Assembly: GCF_019343195.1 (NCBI RefSeq)
Contig: NZ_RPHB01000001.1
Span: 124,001 to 188,000, forward strand
DNA from: Arthrospiribacter ruber
GTDB taxonomy: Bacteria > Bacteroidota > Bacteroidia > Cytophagales > Cyclobacteriaceae
Direction: 5' to 3'
DNA: 64,000 nucleotides
Shown piece after piece: positions 53,747 through 63,380 of the stretch. A program made the position numbers and the translations under genes. Below the pieces are notes generated by a model. It ran no database searches. It saw only the letters and a program-made list of their open reading frames with translations, and was not told the DNA's origin. Numbering within the stretch: position 1 is the stretch's first letter; each line of letters opens with the position of its first letter.

Positions 53747-56401
53747 GTGAAACAATTGAAAAAACCTATGCAAGGGTATTTCCCCGGAAAAGTATTTTTC
53801 CTAGTAATAGTATCTTTTCTTCTCTTGATCCAAATGGGCTACTCCCAGTCCATGAATGACATACAGAACCTGAAAGTAGATAACCTGTCCGATGCGCAGA
53901 TTGAGCAATTGATCAAAAGGGCAGAATCAGCAGGAATGAATGAAATGCAGCTGGAGTCTTATGCCCGCGAAAGAGGTATGCCTGCCAATGAGGTAGCGAA
54001 GTTAAGGGAGAGAATTCAGCAGCTCAGATCCGGTGGAAAGGCTTCACAGCAGCAATTGCGACAAGGTCAGCAACCAGGACAGACGAGGCAGATTGAAGGA
54101 TTTAATTTTGATCCTGCACTTTTCGATTCTATTAGGAGAGCGGATCCTTATTTTGATCTGACTCCGGAGCAAAAGAAAATTTTTGGCTATAAGCTATTTC
54201 ATAACCGAAACCTCACGTTCAATCCTAGTCTTAACATTCCGACTCCTGGAAGTTATGTGATTGGGTCGGGGGACCAGCTTATCATCGATGTTTATGGAGC
54301 CTCCCAACAATCTTATGAGTTGACAGTGACACCAGAGGGCAGGATAATGATTCCAAATTTGGGCCCTATTACTGTCGGAGGATCTACTATAGATGCTGCA
54401 AGGCCAAGGATAAGGCAGCAATTGGGTAGAATTTATTCCGGTTTACTGGGATCAAACCCTAATACTTTTTTAGAGATCAGATTAGGAAACATCAGGTCTA
54501 TTTCAGTTTCAATGGTAGGAGAGCTGATCAAGCCAGGTACCTATACTTTGCCCTCATTTGCATCTGTATTCAATGCGCTTTATGCTGCAGGTGGTCCTAA
54601 TGAAAACGGAACATTCAGAAATATCCAAGTATACAGAGACAGCAAACTTCTTACGGAAGTGGATATTTACGATTTTCTAACCAAAGGAGATCATGGAAGC
54701 AATGTTACCTTAAGGGACAATGATGTGGTCATCGTACAACCGTTCAAAAGCAGGGTGGAACTCAAAGGTCCAGTCCGTAGAGAAGGCTATTTTGAAATGA
54801 AACCTGAGGAAAGTGTTGCAGACTTGATCAATTTTGCCGGAGGGTTTTCTTCTTTAGCATATAGAGAAAGACTTACGATCAGGAGAGCTACAGGGGAGCA
54901 AATGAAAGTTCAGGATCTAAGTGCTGAGGAGTTTGCTGCTTTTGGACTTCAGGACGGAGATGAAATTACAGTTGGGGAAAGGTTGAACAGGTTCGAAAAC
55001 CGGGTACAGGTAGCAGGAGCAGTTTTTAGGCCAGGAGAATTCAGTATTCCCGATTCAGGCATGGGGGTAAGGGATCTGATAGCAAAAGCTGAAGGACTAA
55101 GGGGAGATGCTTTTACAGGTCGTGCTATCTTATACAGAACCAAAGAAGACTTGACATTGGAATCCATGTCAGTGGATATAAGGGGGATTTTGGACGGAAC
55201 AATTCCGGATATCGCCTTAAGAAGAGAAGATGTGCTCAGCATTCCAAGCAGATATGACCTTAAAGAGGAATACTACATTAGGATAACTGGAGAAGTTAAC
55301 ATTCCAGGAGCCTATGCCTATGCCGAAAACCTGACTGTAGCAGACTTGATTACCAAAGCAGGAGGATTCAAGGATGCAGCTTCCAATTCTTATATAGAAA
55401 TAGCCAGAAGAGTACGTGACGATATTTCCGGAAAAGTGGCTGAGATCATCAATCTAGATGTAGATAACCAACTCAATCTGAGACCTGAAGATTCTAAAGT
55501 CAAGCTTCAGCCCTTTGACCATATCTTTGTAAGAAGGAGTCCCGGCTTTCAGAGAGAGAGATTGGTGGAGGTTCAGGGGGAAGTTTTTTATCCCGGGGAG
55601 TTTGCCTTGAGCAATGCCAATGAAAGAATCTCCGACCTTATAAGCCGTGCCGGCGGGCTCAACCAGTTTGCTTATCCGAAGGGGGCTACACTGATTAGGA
55701 GGACGGAGTATTTTCAGCCTAAGACTGAAAGTGAAATAAAAGAAGAGAATCTTAGGTCAGTGGTAGCTAAACTACAACGTGAAGGCTTAAGCCTCAGTGA
55801 GGCAGAGGAAATAGCTTTGGAACGGATTGAAAAAAGACTTGCCGACAAAGAGGAAGCCAAAGTGAAAATGGAAGAAAAGGAAAAGCAAACGCTAGCTTCA
55901 AGGTTTAGGGCAGAACGACTTCAGGATGTTTCAGTTGGAGATACTTCCTTGGTTCAATATGAATTTAAAGAGCAGGAGCTTATAGGAATAAACTTAGAAG
56001 CTATCATGTCAAACCCTGGATCAGCACAAGATCTGATTTTGGAAGAGGGAGATATCATATCAATTCCAAAAGAATTGCAAACAGTTAGGATGAGAGGAGA
56101 GGTTTTATTTCCAACCACAGCGAGATTCCAGGAATTGAGAGGGTTTAGGTCGTATATTTCCAGAGCTGGAGGATTTACAGAAGATGCCAGAAGGGGTAAA
56201 TCCTATGTGGTATACGCAAATGGAGATGTTCAGCGTACTAGGAAGTTTTTATTTTTGAAGTTCTACCCCCATATAGAGCCTGGAGCGGAAATTATTGTTC
56301 CTCAGAAGCCTGAAAGACAGCCTATGACCGCACAGGCTTGGGTTGGATTGGCAACAAGTATGGCAACCTTGGCTTTGTTGATCAGTAATTTGACAAATTG
56401 A
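53747..56401 (+). CDS. Polysaccharide export protein with six SLBB repeats (Wza-type)
   Basis: An 884-residue exported protein. Start is GTG 53747 or ATG 53768; the latter still leaves a good signal peptide. After an N-terminal helical and Gln-rich stretch (about 35-120) comes the polysaccharide-export domain (GSYVIGSGDQLIIDVYG, about 165-180) and SLBB repeats near residues 254, 336, 419, 511, 605 and 781, each in the form VxGEV..PG. A coiled-coil insert lies at about 660-720, and one C-terminal helix at about 862-882. The form is longer than E. coli Wza but normal for Bacteroidota. It would build the outer-membrane channel of the locus. Confidence 0.85.
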   Translation: MKQLKKPMQGYFPGKVFFLVIVSFLLLIQMGYSQSMNDIQNLKVDNLSDAQIEQLIKRAESAGMNEMQLESYARERGMPANEVAKLRERIQQLRSGGKASQQQLRQGQQPGQTRQIEGFNFDPALFDSIRRADPYFDLTPEQKKIFGYKLFHNRNLTFNPSLNIPTPGSYVIGSGDQLIIDVYGASQQSYELTVTPEGRIMIPNLGPITVGGSTIDAARPRIRQQLGRIYSGLLGSNPNTFLEIRLGNIRSISVSMVGELIKPGTYTLPSFASVFNALYAAGGPNENGTFRNIQVYRDSKLLTEVDIYDFLTKGDHGSNVTLRDNDVVIVQPFKSRVELKGPVRREGYFEMKPEESVADLINFAGGFSSLAYRERLTIRRATGEQMKVQDLSAEEFAAFGLQDGDEITVGERLNRFENRVQVAGAVFRPGEFSIPDSGMGVRDLIAKAEGLRGDAFTGRAILYRTKEDLTLESMSVDIRGILDGTIPDIALRREDVLSIPSRYDLKEEYYIRITGEVNIPGAYAYAENLTVADLITKAGGFKDAASNSYIEIARRVRDDISGKVAEIINLDVDNQLNLRPEDSKVKLQPFDHIFVRRSPGFQRERLVEVQGEVFYPGEFALSNANERISDLISRAGGLNQFAYPKGATLIRRTEYFQPKTESEIKEENLRSVVAKLQREGLSLSEAEEIALERIEKRLADKEEAKVKMEEKEKQTLASRFRAERLQDVSVGDTSLVQYEFKEQELIGINLEAIMSNPGSAQDLILEEGDIISIPKELQTVRMRGEVLFPTTARFQELRGFRSYISRAGGFTEDARRGKSYVVYANGDVQRTRKFLFLKFYPHIEPGAEIIVPQKPERQPMTAQAWVGLATSMATLALLISNLTN

Positions 56402-56420
56402 GTTAGGGAATTTTTAGAAA

Positions 56421-58211
56421 ATGAAGAAAAGAGAATCAGGCAGGTTGGTTTACTTTAAATATTTTTACTCGAAACTCGGCTATAAAGTATTTATAGCTTT
56501 GTTTTTAAGTTTATGCGTAGGTCTGTTAGATGGATTTGGCCTAGCTATGTTTCTACCATTATTGCAAATGGTGGGAGATACTGATACAGTAAGTAGCGGT
56601 GAAGAACTGGGAGGCCTTCAATTTTTAATTTCAGGATTGGAAAGTTTGGGAGTTCAGTTGAACTTACAGACTGTACTTTTCGTAATCATGTTTTTTTTTA
56701 TATTCAAAGGAGTTACTAAATTTTGCCAAGGATATTACAATGTGCTCACCCAGCAATACTTTATTAGAAAGCTGAGACTCACCTACGCTAAAATGTTGGG
56801 TAATTATTCCTATAAGTCTTTCGTGAACGTGGATTCAGGAATGGTTCAAAACACCATGGGTGGAGAAATGGGGCGTGTTTCAACCGCATTTAAAAATTAT
56901 TTCAGCACCATTCAGTCAGGTGTTTTAGTGGCCGTGTATTTAGGATTAGCCATTGCGACCAATTTTCAATTTGCAATATTGGTGGCAATAGGAGGTACTT
57001 TATCAAACTTGGTATACAACAGGATTTACAAAAAAACGAAGCTCACTTCAAAAAAAATCACCAAGGGAGGACATATATATCAAGGACTTTTGATTCAAAA
57101 TGTAGCGTTTTATAAATATTTGAGAGCTACGGGCCTGATGTCTTTATTTTATGACAAAATGAAGGTTGCAATTGAATACATAGAGCGTAGCAATAAGAAA
57201 ATAGGTTTTTATAATTCTCTGGTTGTCGCAGCCAGAGAGCCTTTGGTGATCACGGTGGTAGTAATTGTGATTTTGATTCAGGTAAATCTATTTTCGGAAA
57301 ATATCAGTGCAATAGTACTTAGCTTATTATTCTTTTATAGATCTCTGAACTCTCTTGTGGAATTGCAAAATCACTGGAATAATTTTCTAAATGTGACTGG
57401 ATCTTTGGACAATGTAATTGAGTTTGGTCAGCAATTGGCCAAAGCCCAAGACAAAAAGGGAAATGAAGAGTTTTTAGGCTTGAATAATAGCATAAAACTT
57501 GAAGATGTCTCATTTGGTTATTTTGAAGATAAAGTTCTTCAGAAGATTAATCTTGATATTCAAGCCAAGAGTACAGTGGCATTTGTAGGTGAAAGTGGAA
57601 GTGGAAAAACAACTTTGGTCAATTTAATAGCAGGCTTATTTGATGCTGATACCGGGAAGATATTAATTGACGATAAAGATCTTTGCAAAATTGATAAGTT
57701 AAGTTTTCAGAAAAAAATAGGTTATATCACCCAGGAACCTGTAATTTTTTCAGACACAATTTTCAACAATATTACAGCTTGGTCTGAAAAGTCACCTGAG
57801 AACCAAGAGAAATTTTGGAAGGCTTTGAAAAAGGCCGCAATTGATGATTTTGTCAAAGAGTTGCCTGAAAGGGAAGATTCAAAATTGGGTAATAATGGCA
57901 TTCAAGTAAGTGGAGGCCAAAAGCAAAGGCTCGCTATAGCAAGAGAACTATATAAAGAAACAGAAATTTTGGTGATGGATGAGGCAACCTCGGCATTGGA
58001 TTCAGAGACAGAAAAAATCATTCAGAAAAATATTGATCAACTTAAAGGTCAACTAACAATTTTAATTATTGCACACCGTCTTTCTACAATAAGGACAGCA
58101 GACAAAATTATTTTACTCAAAAATGGTAATATTGAAGCTGTGGGCTCTTATTCAGAATTGATAGTCGAATCGGAGAAATTTAAAAAAATGGTGCAGCTGC
58201 AAGAAGTATGA
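56421..58211 (+). CDS. ABC exporter with fused permease and ATPase (flippase-like)
   Basis: A 596-residue half-transporter. Six membrane helices lie in about residues 20-330; the nucleotide-binding domain has Walker A GESGSGKTT, signature VSGGQKQRL and Walker B ILVMDEATSALD near residues 393-400, 498-506 and 515-527. The order matches MsbA/PglK-type flippases that move lipid-linked glycans. It follows the export gene by 19 nt and overlaps the sugar aminotransferase by 4 nt, which supports a glycan-flippase role. Confidence 0.87.
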   Translation: MKKRESGRLVYFKYFYSKLGYKVFIALFLSLCVGLLDGFGLAMFLPLLQMVGDTDTVSSGEELGGLQFLISGLESLGVQLNLQTVLFVIMFFFIFKGVTKFCQGYYNVLTQQYFIRKLRLTYAKMLGNYSYKSFVNVDSGMVQNTMGGEMGRVSTAFKNYFSTIQSGVLVAVYLGLAIATNFQFAILVAIGGTLSNLVYNRIYKKTKLTSKKITKGGHIYQGLLIQNVAFYKYLRATGLMSLFYDKMKVAIEYIERSNKKIGFYNSLVVAAREPLVITVVVIVILIQVNLFSENISAIVLSLLFFYRSLNSLVELQNHWNNFLNVTGSLDNVIEFGQQLAKAQDKKGNEEFLGLNNSIKLEDVSFGYFEDKVLQKINLDIQAKSTVAFVGESGSGKTTLVNLIAGLFDADTGKILIDDKDLCKIDKLSFQKKIGYITQEPVIFSDTIFNNITAWSEKSPENQEKFWKALKKAAIDDFVKELPEREDSKLGNNGIQVSGGQKQRLAIARELYKETEILVMDEATSALDSETEKIIQKNIDQLKGQLTILIIAHRLSTIRTADKIILLKNGNIEAVGSYSELIVESEKFKKMVQLQEV

Positions 58212-59302
58212 AAACAATCCCCGTAACAAAGCCTTTCTCTCCACCCATTGAAGAATACAAAAAGTATTTAGATGAAATTTGGGAACGTAATTGGTATACC
58301 AATAATGGCCCTTTGCTTATTCAGCTTCAAGAAAACCTCAGGGAATATTTGGGAGTACGGGAAGTAGCATGTGTTTCGAATGGAACTGTCGCTTTGCAGA
58401 TAGCATTAAAGGCTTTAGGGATCAAAGGTAAAGTCATCACAACGCCTTTTAGTTATGTGGCTACTACCAGTAGTATTTTTTGGGAGGGTTGTACGCCAGT
58501 TTTTGCTGATATTGATCCACATTCCCTAAATATTGACCCATTAAAGATCCTTGAGGTAATAGATAAGGATACTGAGGCAATATTGGCAACCCATTGTTTT
58601 GGTAACGCCTGCGAAATTGATTTCATAGAAAAAATAGCCTCTGAGCATGGTCTCAAAGTGATTTATGATGCTGCACATTGTTTTGGTACTAAATATAAGG
58701 GAGAATCAATTTTTAATTTTGGCGATATTAGTACTACAAGTTTTCATGCTACCAAACTTTTTCATTCTATAGAAGGCGGTGCAATATTCAGCCAAGACAA
58801 AAATTTAAGAAAAAGGATAAGTTTTTTGAGGAATTTCGGACATGATGGTCCTGAAAAATTTAGTGGAGTCGGGATAAATGGTAAGAATTCAGAGTTTCAT
58901 GCTGCGATGGGGTTATGTAATCTCAGGTATATAGATGAAATATTAGAGAGAAGAAAACATCAATCTGAACTTTATCTCAGCGGATTAAGCTTTGAGAAAT
59001 CAAGAACTGTTCAGATACAAAAGAATACAACTTTTAATTTTGCGTATTTCCCCCTGATTTTTGATAGTTTTGAATTGATGAATATTGTTAAAAGTGAACT
59101 TGAGAAAGATAGTATTTTTCCAAGAAGATATTTTTTCCCATCCTTGAGCTCTCTGGACTATTTAGAAATAAAGCAGCCTACGCCAATTAGTGATGAAATA
59201 GCATCAAAAGTTATATGTTTGCCGCTATATCATGATTTGTTAGATAGTGAAATTGAGAAAACAATTGAGATAATTAATCACACTGTTTTCAATTATGATT
59301 AA
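58208..59302 (+). CDS. DegT/DnrJ/EryC1/StrS sugar aminotransferase
   Basis: A 364-residue PLP enzyme of fold type I. The PLP lysine is K183 in FHATKLFHSIEGG, and D154 in VIYDAAHCFG contacts the cofactor. Members transfer an amino group to a keto-sugar nucleotide, producing amino sugars for surface glycans. It overlaps the ABC gene (4 nt) and the ATP-grasp gene (8 nt), in line with a joint pathway. Which sugar is made cannot be read from the sequence. Confidence 0.9.
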   Translation: MKTIPVTKPFSPPIEEYKKYLDEIWERNWYTNNGPLLIQLQENLREYLGVREVACVSNGTVALQIALKALGIKGKVITTPFSYVATTSSIFWEGCTPVFADIDPHSLNIDPLKILEVIDKDTEAILATHCFGNACEIDFIEKIASEHGLKVIYDAAHCFGTKYKGESIFNFGDISTTSFHATKLFHSIEGGAIFSQDKNLRKRISFLRNFGHDGPEKFSGVGINGKNSEFHAAMGLCNLRYIDEILERRKHQSELYLSGLSFEKSRTVQIQKNTTFNFAYFPLIFDSFELMNIVKSELEKDSIFPRRYFFPSLSSLDYLEIKQPTPISDEIASKVICLPLYHDLLDSEIEKTIEIINHTVFNYD

Positions 59303-60287
59303 GAAGATTTACAATAGCTTAAGATGGTTTATTTCAAGAGAAAAAAAACTCAGTGACCCTTCCATTCCATTCAGTCAAAAAATATGGTGTTGGAAGAATG
59401 GATTTTTCTCTTTGCATCCTGAATTGTATGGATTGAATAAGGGAAATAAAGATAATTTTCTTGATAATGTAACCTACAAAAGAAAGCATCCAATAAATGG
59501 GATTTATTCCAAACTAATTGATAATAAGGCGTTTTTGCACACAGTATTTCCTCACACGGCTGAAATTCAAGTAATCTTTCAGAAGGGAAAAGAAATATCC
59601 AGAGTTGGTTTGGACTTGGGGGATCTTTTTGAATCGTTAGAAAAATGGATTTTAAAAAACAACCAATCATTGATCATTAAGCCATTGCAAGGAAGTGGCG
59701 GTACTGGTGTAGAGGAGTTGAAATCTGATAACTATAAAGAACAAATTAAAGAAAGAATTATAAACCGAGACAGTTTTATCATAAATGAAAAGATAAGTCA
59801 ATTAAGGTATAGTAATGAGATCTTTCCAGATTCCCTGAATACAATCAGATTTGTATTCTTTAGGGATTTGGAAAGCCAGGAAATTCATATTGCAGGTTGT
59901 TCACATAGATTTGGAACGAGCTTTTCAGCCCCTGCCGATAATGCCAAAAGAGGAGGAATATTTACGGAAATCGATCATGAAACCGGGGTCTTAGGTAGGT
60001 CTTTTGTTTACTTACATAAAAAATATGGAGGGTGGCATGATATACATCCCGAAACAAAGGCTCCCATTAAAGGAGTTCAGATTCCAAATTGGTCTCAAGG
60101 GATTCAAAAGGTAATTGGGACTCTGAGCCATCTTACTTGGCTGAAATATGGTGGTTTAGATCTAGTTTTTACAGAAGGTGGATTTAAAGTGATTGAAATA
60201 AATTCACTTCCTGATTTGGAATTGGTTCAGATGAAGAATCCATTGTTTCAGAACCAGGATTTTAGTAATTTTTTTAAAAGTTTATAA
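59295..60287 (+). CDS. Sugar-transfer-associated ATP-grasp protein
   Basis: A 330-residue protein resembling the ATPgrasp_ST family: a nucleotide-binding LIIKPLQGSGGTGVEEL (about 123-139), LNTIRFVFFR, then the GGIFTEIDHETGVLGRSF region and a KYGGLDLVF with a metal-binding EINSLPDLE near residue 301. Such proteins form amide or ester bonds using ATP, and the family name reflects frequent company with glycosyltransferases. The acceptor is unknown. Abuts the next gene directly (TAA then ATG). Confidence 0.8.
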   Translation: MIKKIYNSLRWFISREKKLSDPSIPFSQKIWCWKNGFFSLHPELYGLNKGNKDNFLDNVTYKRKHPINGIYSKLIDNKAFLHTVFPHTAEIQVIFQKGKEISRVGLDLGDLFESLEKWILKNNQSLIIKPLQGSGGTGVEELKSDNYKEQIKERIINRDSFIINEKISQLRYSNEIFPDSLNTIRFVFFRDLESQEIHIAGCSHRFGTSFSAPADNAKRGGIFTEIDHETGVLGRSFVYLHKKYGGWHDIHPETKAPIKGVQIPNWSQGIQKVIGTLSHLTWLKYGGLDLVFTEGGFKVIEINSLPDLELVQMKNPLFQNQDFSNFFKSL

Positions 60288-61502
60288 ATGCCAATATCGA
60301 GAGTTAATCAAAAGAAAATTTTGTTTCTAGGTGCAGGACATGCTCAGGTTCCTGCCATTATTGAAGCAAAAAAAAGAGGTTTTTTTACTTTAGTAACGGA
60401 TTATTTGTCAGATAACCCAGGTCATCAACTATCAGATAAATCATTTACAGTAAGCACTACGGACCTGCCTGCTGTGATGGAATTGGCCAAAAATGAAAAT
60501 GTGAATTTTGTTCTTGCTTATGCATCTGATCCTGCAGCTATTATTGCTTCCCAAGTTTCTGAAAAATTGAATTTGCCTGGAAATTCTAAAGAAAGTGTTT
60601 TTCAACTTACTGATAAGGGAGCATTCAGAGACCTTTTGGAAAATTTGAACTTACCTGTTCCTAATAGAATCGTTCTTGATGAAAGGGAAGTTAAAGAACG
60701 GGAAAACTTTTCATTAAATTACCCATTGATCGTTAAGCCTATTGATTCTTCAGGCAGTAAAGGAGTATCCAAGATTACGGCATTTGATCAGTTTAATGAA
60801 GCTGTTCAAAATGCTCTTAAATTTTCACGAAGCAAAAAGGTAATTGTAGAAGAATACCTTGATAATACATATGGTGATGTTCACGGTGATGGATTTGTAG
60901 TTGACGGAAAATTGGTTTTTTGCCATCTTGGAGACCATATCTATGGAAGTAAATCAAATGAATTTAATCCTACTGGTACGATGTGGCCAGCTCAAGTTTC
61001 AAAAGAAACTATTGATAGTTTTACTGCTGATGTTCAGAAAGTAATTACAGCCTGTGGTTTTATAAATGGACCTATCAATATTGAAGCTCGAGTCAATCAT
61101 CTTGGGGAAAAATTCATTATGGAAATTGGACCTAGAAACGGAGGACATTTTGTACCTCAGGCTATTCAACATGCTACTGGCTTTGACATGGTTGGAGCAA
61201 TTTTTGACTTGATGGAAGGCAAAAAAGTCATAATTTCGGAAAAGAAAAATTTCCCTGTAGCCTATCATGCCATTCATTCCTCTGGTTGTGGGATTTTAGA
61301 CTCAATCACTATTGACGCTGAATTGAAAAGGAGGCTTGTTTTTCAAAAACTATATAAAAAAAAGGGGGATGAAATACTCCCTTTTACTGGTTCCAATGCA
61401 GCACTAGGGATCCTCCTGTTTAAATTTGAGTCAGTAGAAGAAATGGTTGATAAAATGTCCAAAATCCAGGAATTGGTAAAAATTATATTCTATCATGAGT
61501 AA
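60288..61502 (+). CDS. ATP-grasp ligase (carboxylase/CarB-like fold)
   Basis: A 404-residue enzyme. Residues about 8-100 are a Rossmann pre-ATP-grasp domain (KILFLGAGHAQVPAIIEAKKRG); the ATP-grasp domain follows (IVKPIDSSGSKGVSKI, about 147-162; VEEYL; NIEARVNHLGEKFIMEIGPRNGG with metal-binding acidic residues near 265-282). The plan is that of biotin-carboxylase- or PurK-like ligases used to attach carboxylates to amines. With the DegT aminotransferase upstream, an amide on an amino sugar is a reasonable idea. Overlaps the next gene by 8 nt. Confidence 0.85.
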   Translation: MPISRVNQKKILFLGAGHAQVPAIIEAKKRGFFTLVTDYLSDNPGHQLSDKSFTVSTTDLPAVMELAKNENVNFVLAYASDPAAIIASQVSEKLNLPGNSKESVFQLTDKGAFRDLLENLNLPVPNRIVLDEREVKERENFSLNYPLIVKPIDSSGSKGVSKITAFDQFNEAVQNALKFSRSKKVIVEEYLDNTYGDVHGDGFVVDGKLVFCHLGDHIYGSKSNEFNPTGTMWPAQVSKETIDSFTADVQKVITACGFINGPINIEARVNHLGEKFIMEIGPRNGGHFVPQAIQHATGFDMVGAIFDLMEGKKVIISEKKNFPVAYHAIHSSGCGILDSITIDAELKRRLVFQKLYKKKGDEILPFTGSNAALGILLFKFESVEEMVDKMSKIQELVKIIFYHE

Positions 61503-62487
61503 GATATTGATTTTTGGGATCACAGGATCTGTTGGTGCATACCTCTCCACAGATTTGGCTTCCAAGGGCCACCAAGTAGTCGGAGTAGGCTCTAGGGAAA
61601 GTGACAATGGTTTTTTTGCTGAAAAAGGAATTGAATACTTACAGCTAGATATCACTCAGCGGGATCAGTTTAATAGACTTGAGGGTCATGTTTTTGATGC
61701 TGTGGTGCATTTGGCAGGAGCTATGCCATCTAAAATGGAAGGATATAATCCACATAAATACATTGATACGATAATGACAGGGACTTTAAATGTACTTGAC
61801 TTTGTAAAAAATCAATCTATTCCAAAAATAATCTTTACCCAAACGAGAGCTGATTCCAATCATTTGATGGGTTCTGAAAGACCTGTTCCATCAGAGATAC
61901 AAAGGAGTTTCCCAATGACTGGAGATCACAGTATCTATACAATTTGCAAAAACGCTGCAGTGGATTTGGTTGAACACTATTACCAATCTTTTGGTATTGC
62001 CAGATTTATTTTAAGGTTACCAACCATTTATGCTTTTCATCCTGACAAATATTTTTATGTAAATGGAAAACGGAAAGTTAAAGCGTACAGATATTTAATG
62101 GATTTGGCTGCTAATAGCTCACCTATCGAAATATGGGGGAATCCGAGCCTGAAAAAGGAAATTACATATGTTAAAGATTTAGTTCAAATTATTGAAAAAG
62201 CCATTGATTCGCATTTAGACGGAGGCTTTTACAACGTAGGCTGTGGAGTAGGAGTAAGTTTAGATGAGCAAATAAAAGGGATAATTAAAGTCTTTTCTCC
62301 AAAAGATAATCCATCACCTATTATTTATAGGCCTGAAATGTCTGACTCCAGGCAGTTTGTTCATGATATTTCTAAAACAAAGAAAGAATTAAATTATATC
62401 CCAGCCTACAATTATTTAGATCTTTTAAAGGATTTTAAAGAGGAGATGGAAATAAATAGGTTTGCTAAACTTTGGGGTAATGCTTAA
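61495..62487 (+). CDS. NAD-dependent epimerase/dehydratase (extended SDR)
   Basis: A 330-residue extended short-chain dehydrogenase. The Rossmann motif is GITGSVG (8-14), the active-site pair is Y148 and K152, and VVHLAGA (70-76) follows the second half of the nucleotide site. Members remodel nucleotide sugars such as UDP- or dTDP-hexoses. It overlaps its neighbours by 8 nt on each side (ATGAGTAA, ATGCTTAA). The exact sugar is not determined. Confidence 0.88.
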   Translation: MSKILIFGITGSVGAYLSTDLASKGHQVVGVGSRESDNGFFAEKGIEYLQLDITQRDQFNRLEGHVFDAVVHLAGAMPSKMEGYNPHKYIDTIMTGTLNVLDFVKNQSIPKIIFTQTRADSNHLMGSERPVPSEIQRSFPMTGDHSIYTICKNAAVDLVEHYYQSFGIARFILRLPTIYAFHPDKYFYVNGKRKVKAYRYLMDLAANSSPIEIWGNPSLKKEITYVKDLVQIIEKAIDSHLDGGFYNVGCGVGVSLDEQIKGIIKVFSPKDNPSPIIYRPEMSDSRQFVHDISKTKKELNYIPAYNYLDLLKDFKEEMEINRFAKLWGNA

Positions 62488-63376
62488 AAATCAAGGACCA
62501 ATTGTAAGTATTTCTTGCATTACGTATAATCATGCATCTTTTATTCGTCAGACTCTTAATGGTTTTCTGATGCAAAAGACCAATTTTGATTTTGAAGTTT
62601 TGATCCATGATGATGCCTCTACTGATGGGACACAAGAAATAATCAAAGAGTATCAAGAAAAGTATCCCGAAATCATCAAACCAATCTTACAGAAAGAAAA
62701 TCAATATCAAAAAGGACTTAGAGGGATTTCCAGAAACTTTAATTATCCCCGCGCAAAAGGAAAATATATCGCGCTTTGTGAGGGAGATGATTATTGGACT
62801 GATGAAAGAAAATTGCAAACACAAGTTGACTTTTTAGATGAAAACCCATCCTTCGTTGTTTCTTATCATGATGCTCAAGTAATCAATGAGAAAGGAGAAA
62901 TAATTGAACAGTCCAAAATGGATGAAAGTAAAAAAAAGGATTATTCTGAGAAAGAACTCATAAGCGGAAGTACTTTTATACTGACTTTATCTATGATGTT
63001 CAGAAACCTTGACATACTTAGGGATTATCCCTATGAAGCTAATATGATAAAGAATGGGGATAACTTTTTGACAAGTCTTTTAGGAATGTATGGAAAAGGA
63101 AAATACCATCCTGATATCAAACCGGCCGTATATAGAAAGCACAATTCCGGAATCTGGACAAAAATGTCTGATGAACAAAAGTCGGCTTCGAAAATTCTTT
63201 CCTATTATTGGACTTTTATGTTTTTCAAAAGAGTAGATCATAGATATGGAGAAAAAGCATATCTCAACAAGATATCCCAAACCTTAAACAGGCAAAGTAA
63301 AAATGAGAATATGATAGTCATCAAAAAGGGGATTTTCTCCAAATTTGCTTCTTTTTTCGCAAAATTAGCAGGGTAG
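62480..63376 (+). CDS. Glycosyltransferase family 2
   Basis: A 298-residue GT-A enzyme. The frame is open from TTG 62462, but the ATG at 62480, preceded by GGGG and forming the common ATGCTTAA overlap, is preferred. Motifs: VSISCITYNHASFI at the start, VLIHDDASTDGT and ALCEGDDYW (metal-binding DDx). No transmembrane part. Closely resembles the glycosyltransferase at 31832-32677 in order of motifs and wording. Confidence 0.9.
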   Translation: MLKNQGPIVSISCITYNHASFIRQTLNGFLMQKTNFDFEVLIHDDASTDGTQEIIKEYQEKYPEIIKPILQKENQYQKGLRGISRNFNYPRAKGKYIALCEGDDYWTDERKLQTQVDFLDENPSFVVSYHDAQVINEKGEIIEQSKMDESKKKDYSEKELISGSTFILTLSMMFRNLDILRDYPYEANMIKNGDNFLTSLLGMYGKGKYHPDIKPAVYRKHNSGIWTKMSDEQKSASKILSYYWTFMFFKRVDHRYGEKAYLNKISQTLNRQSKNENMIVIKKGIFSKFASFFAKLAG

Positions 63377-63380
63377 TGTT

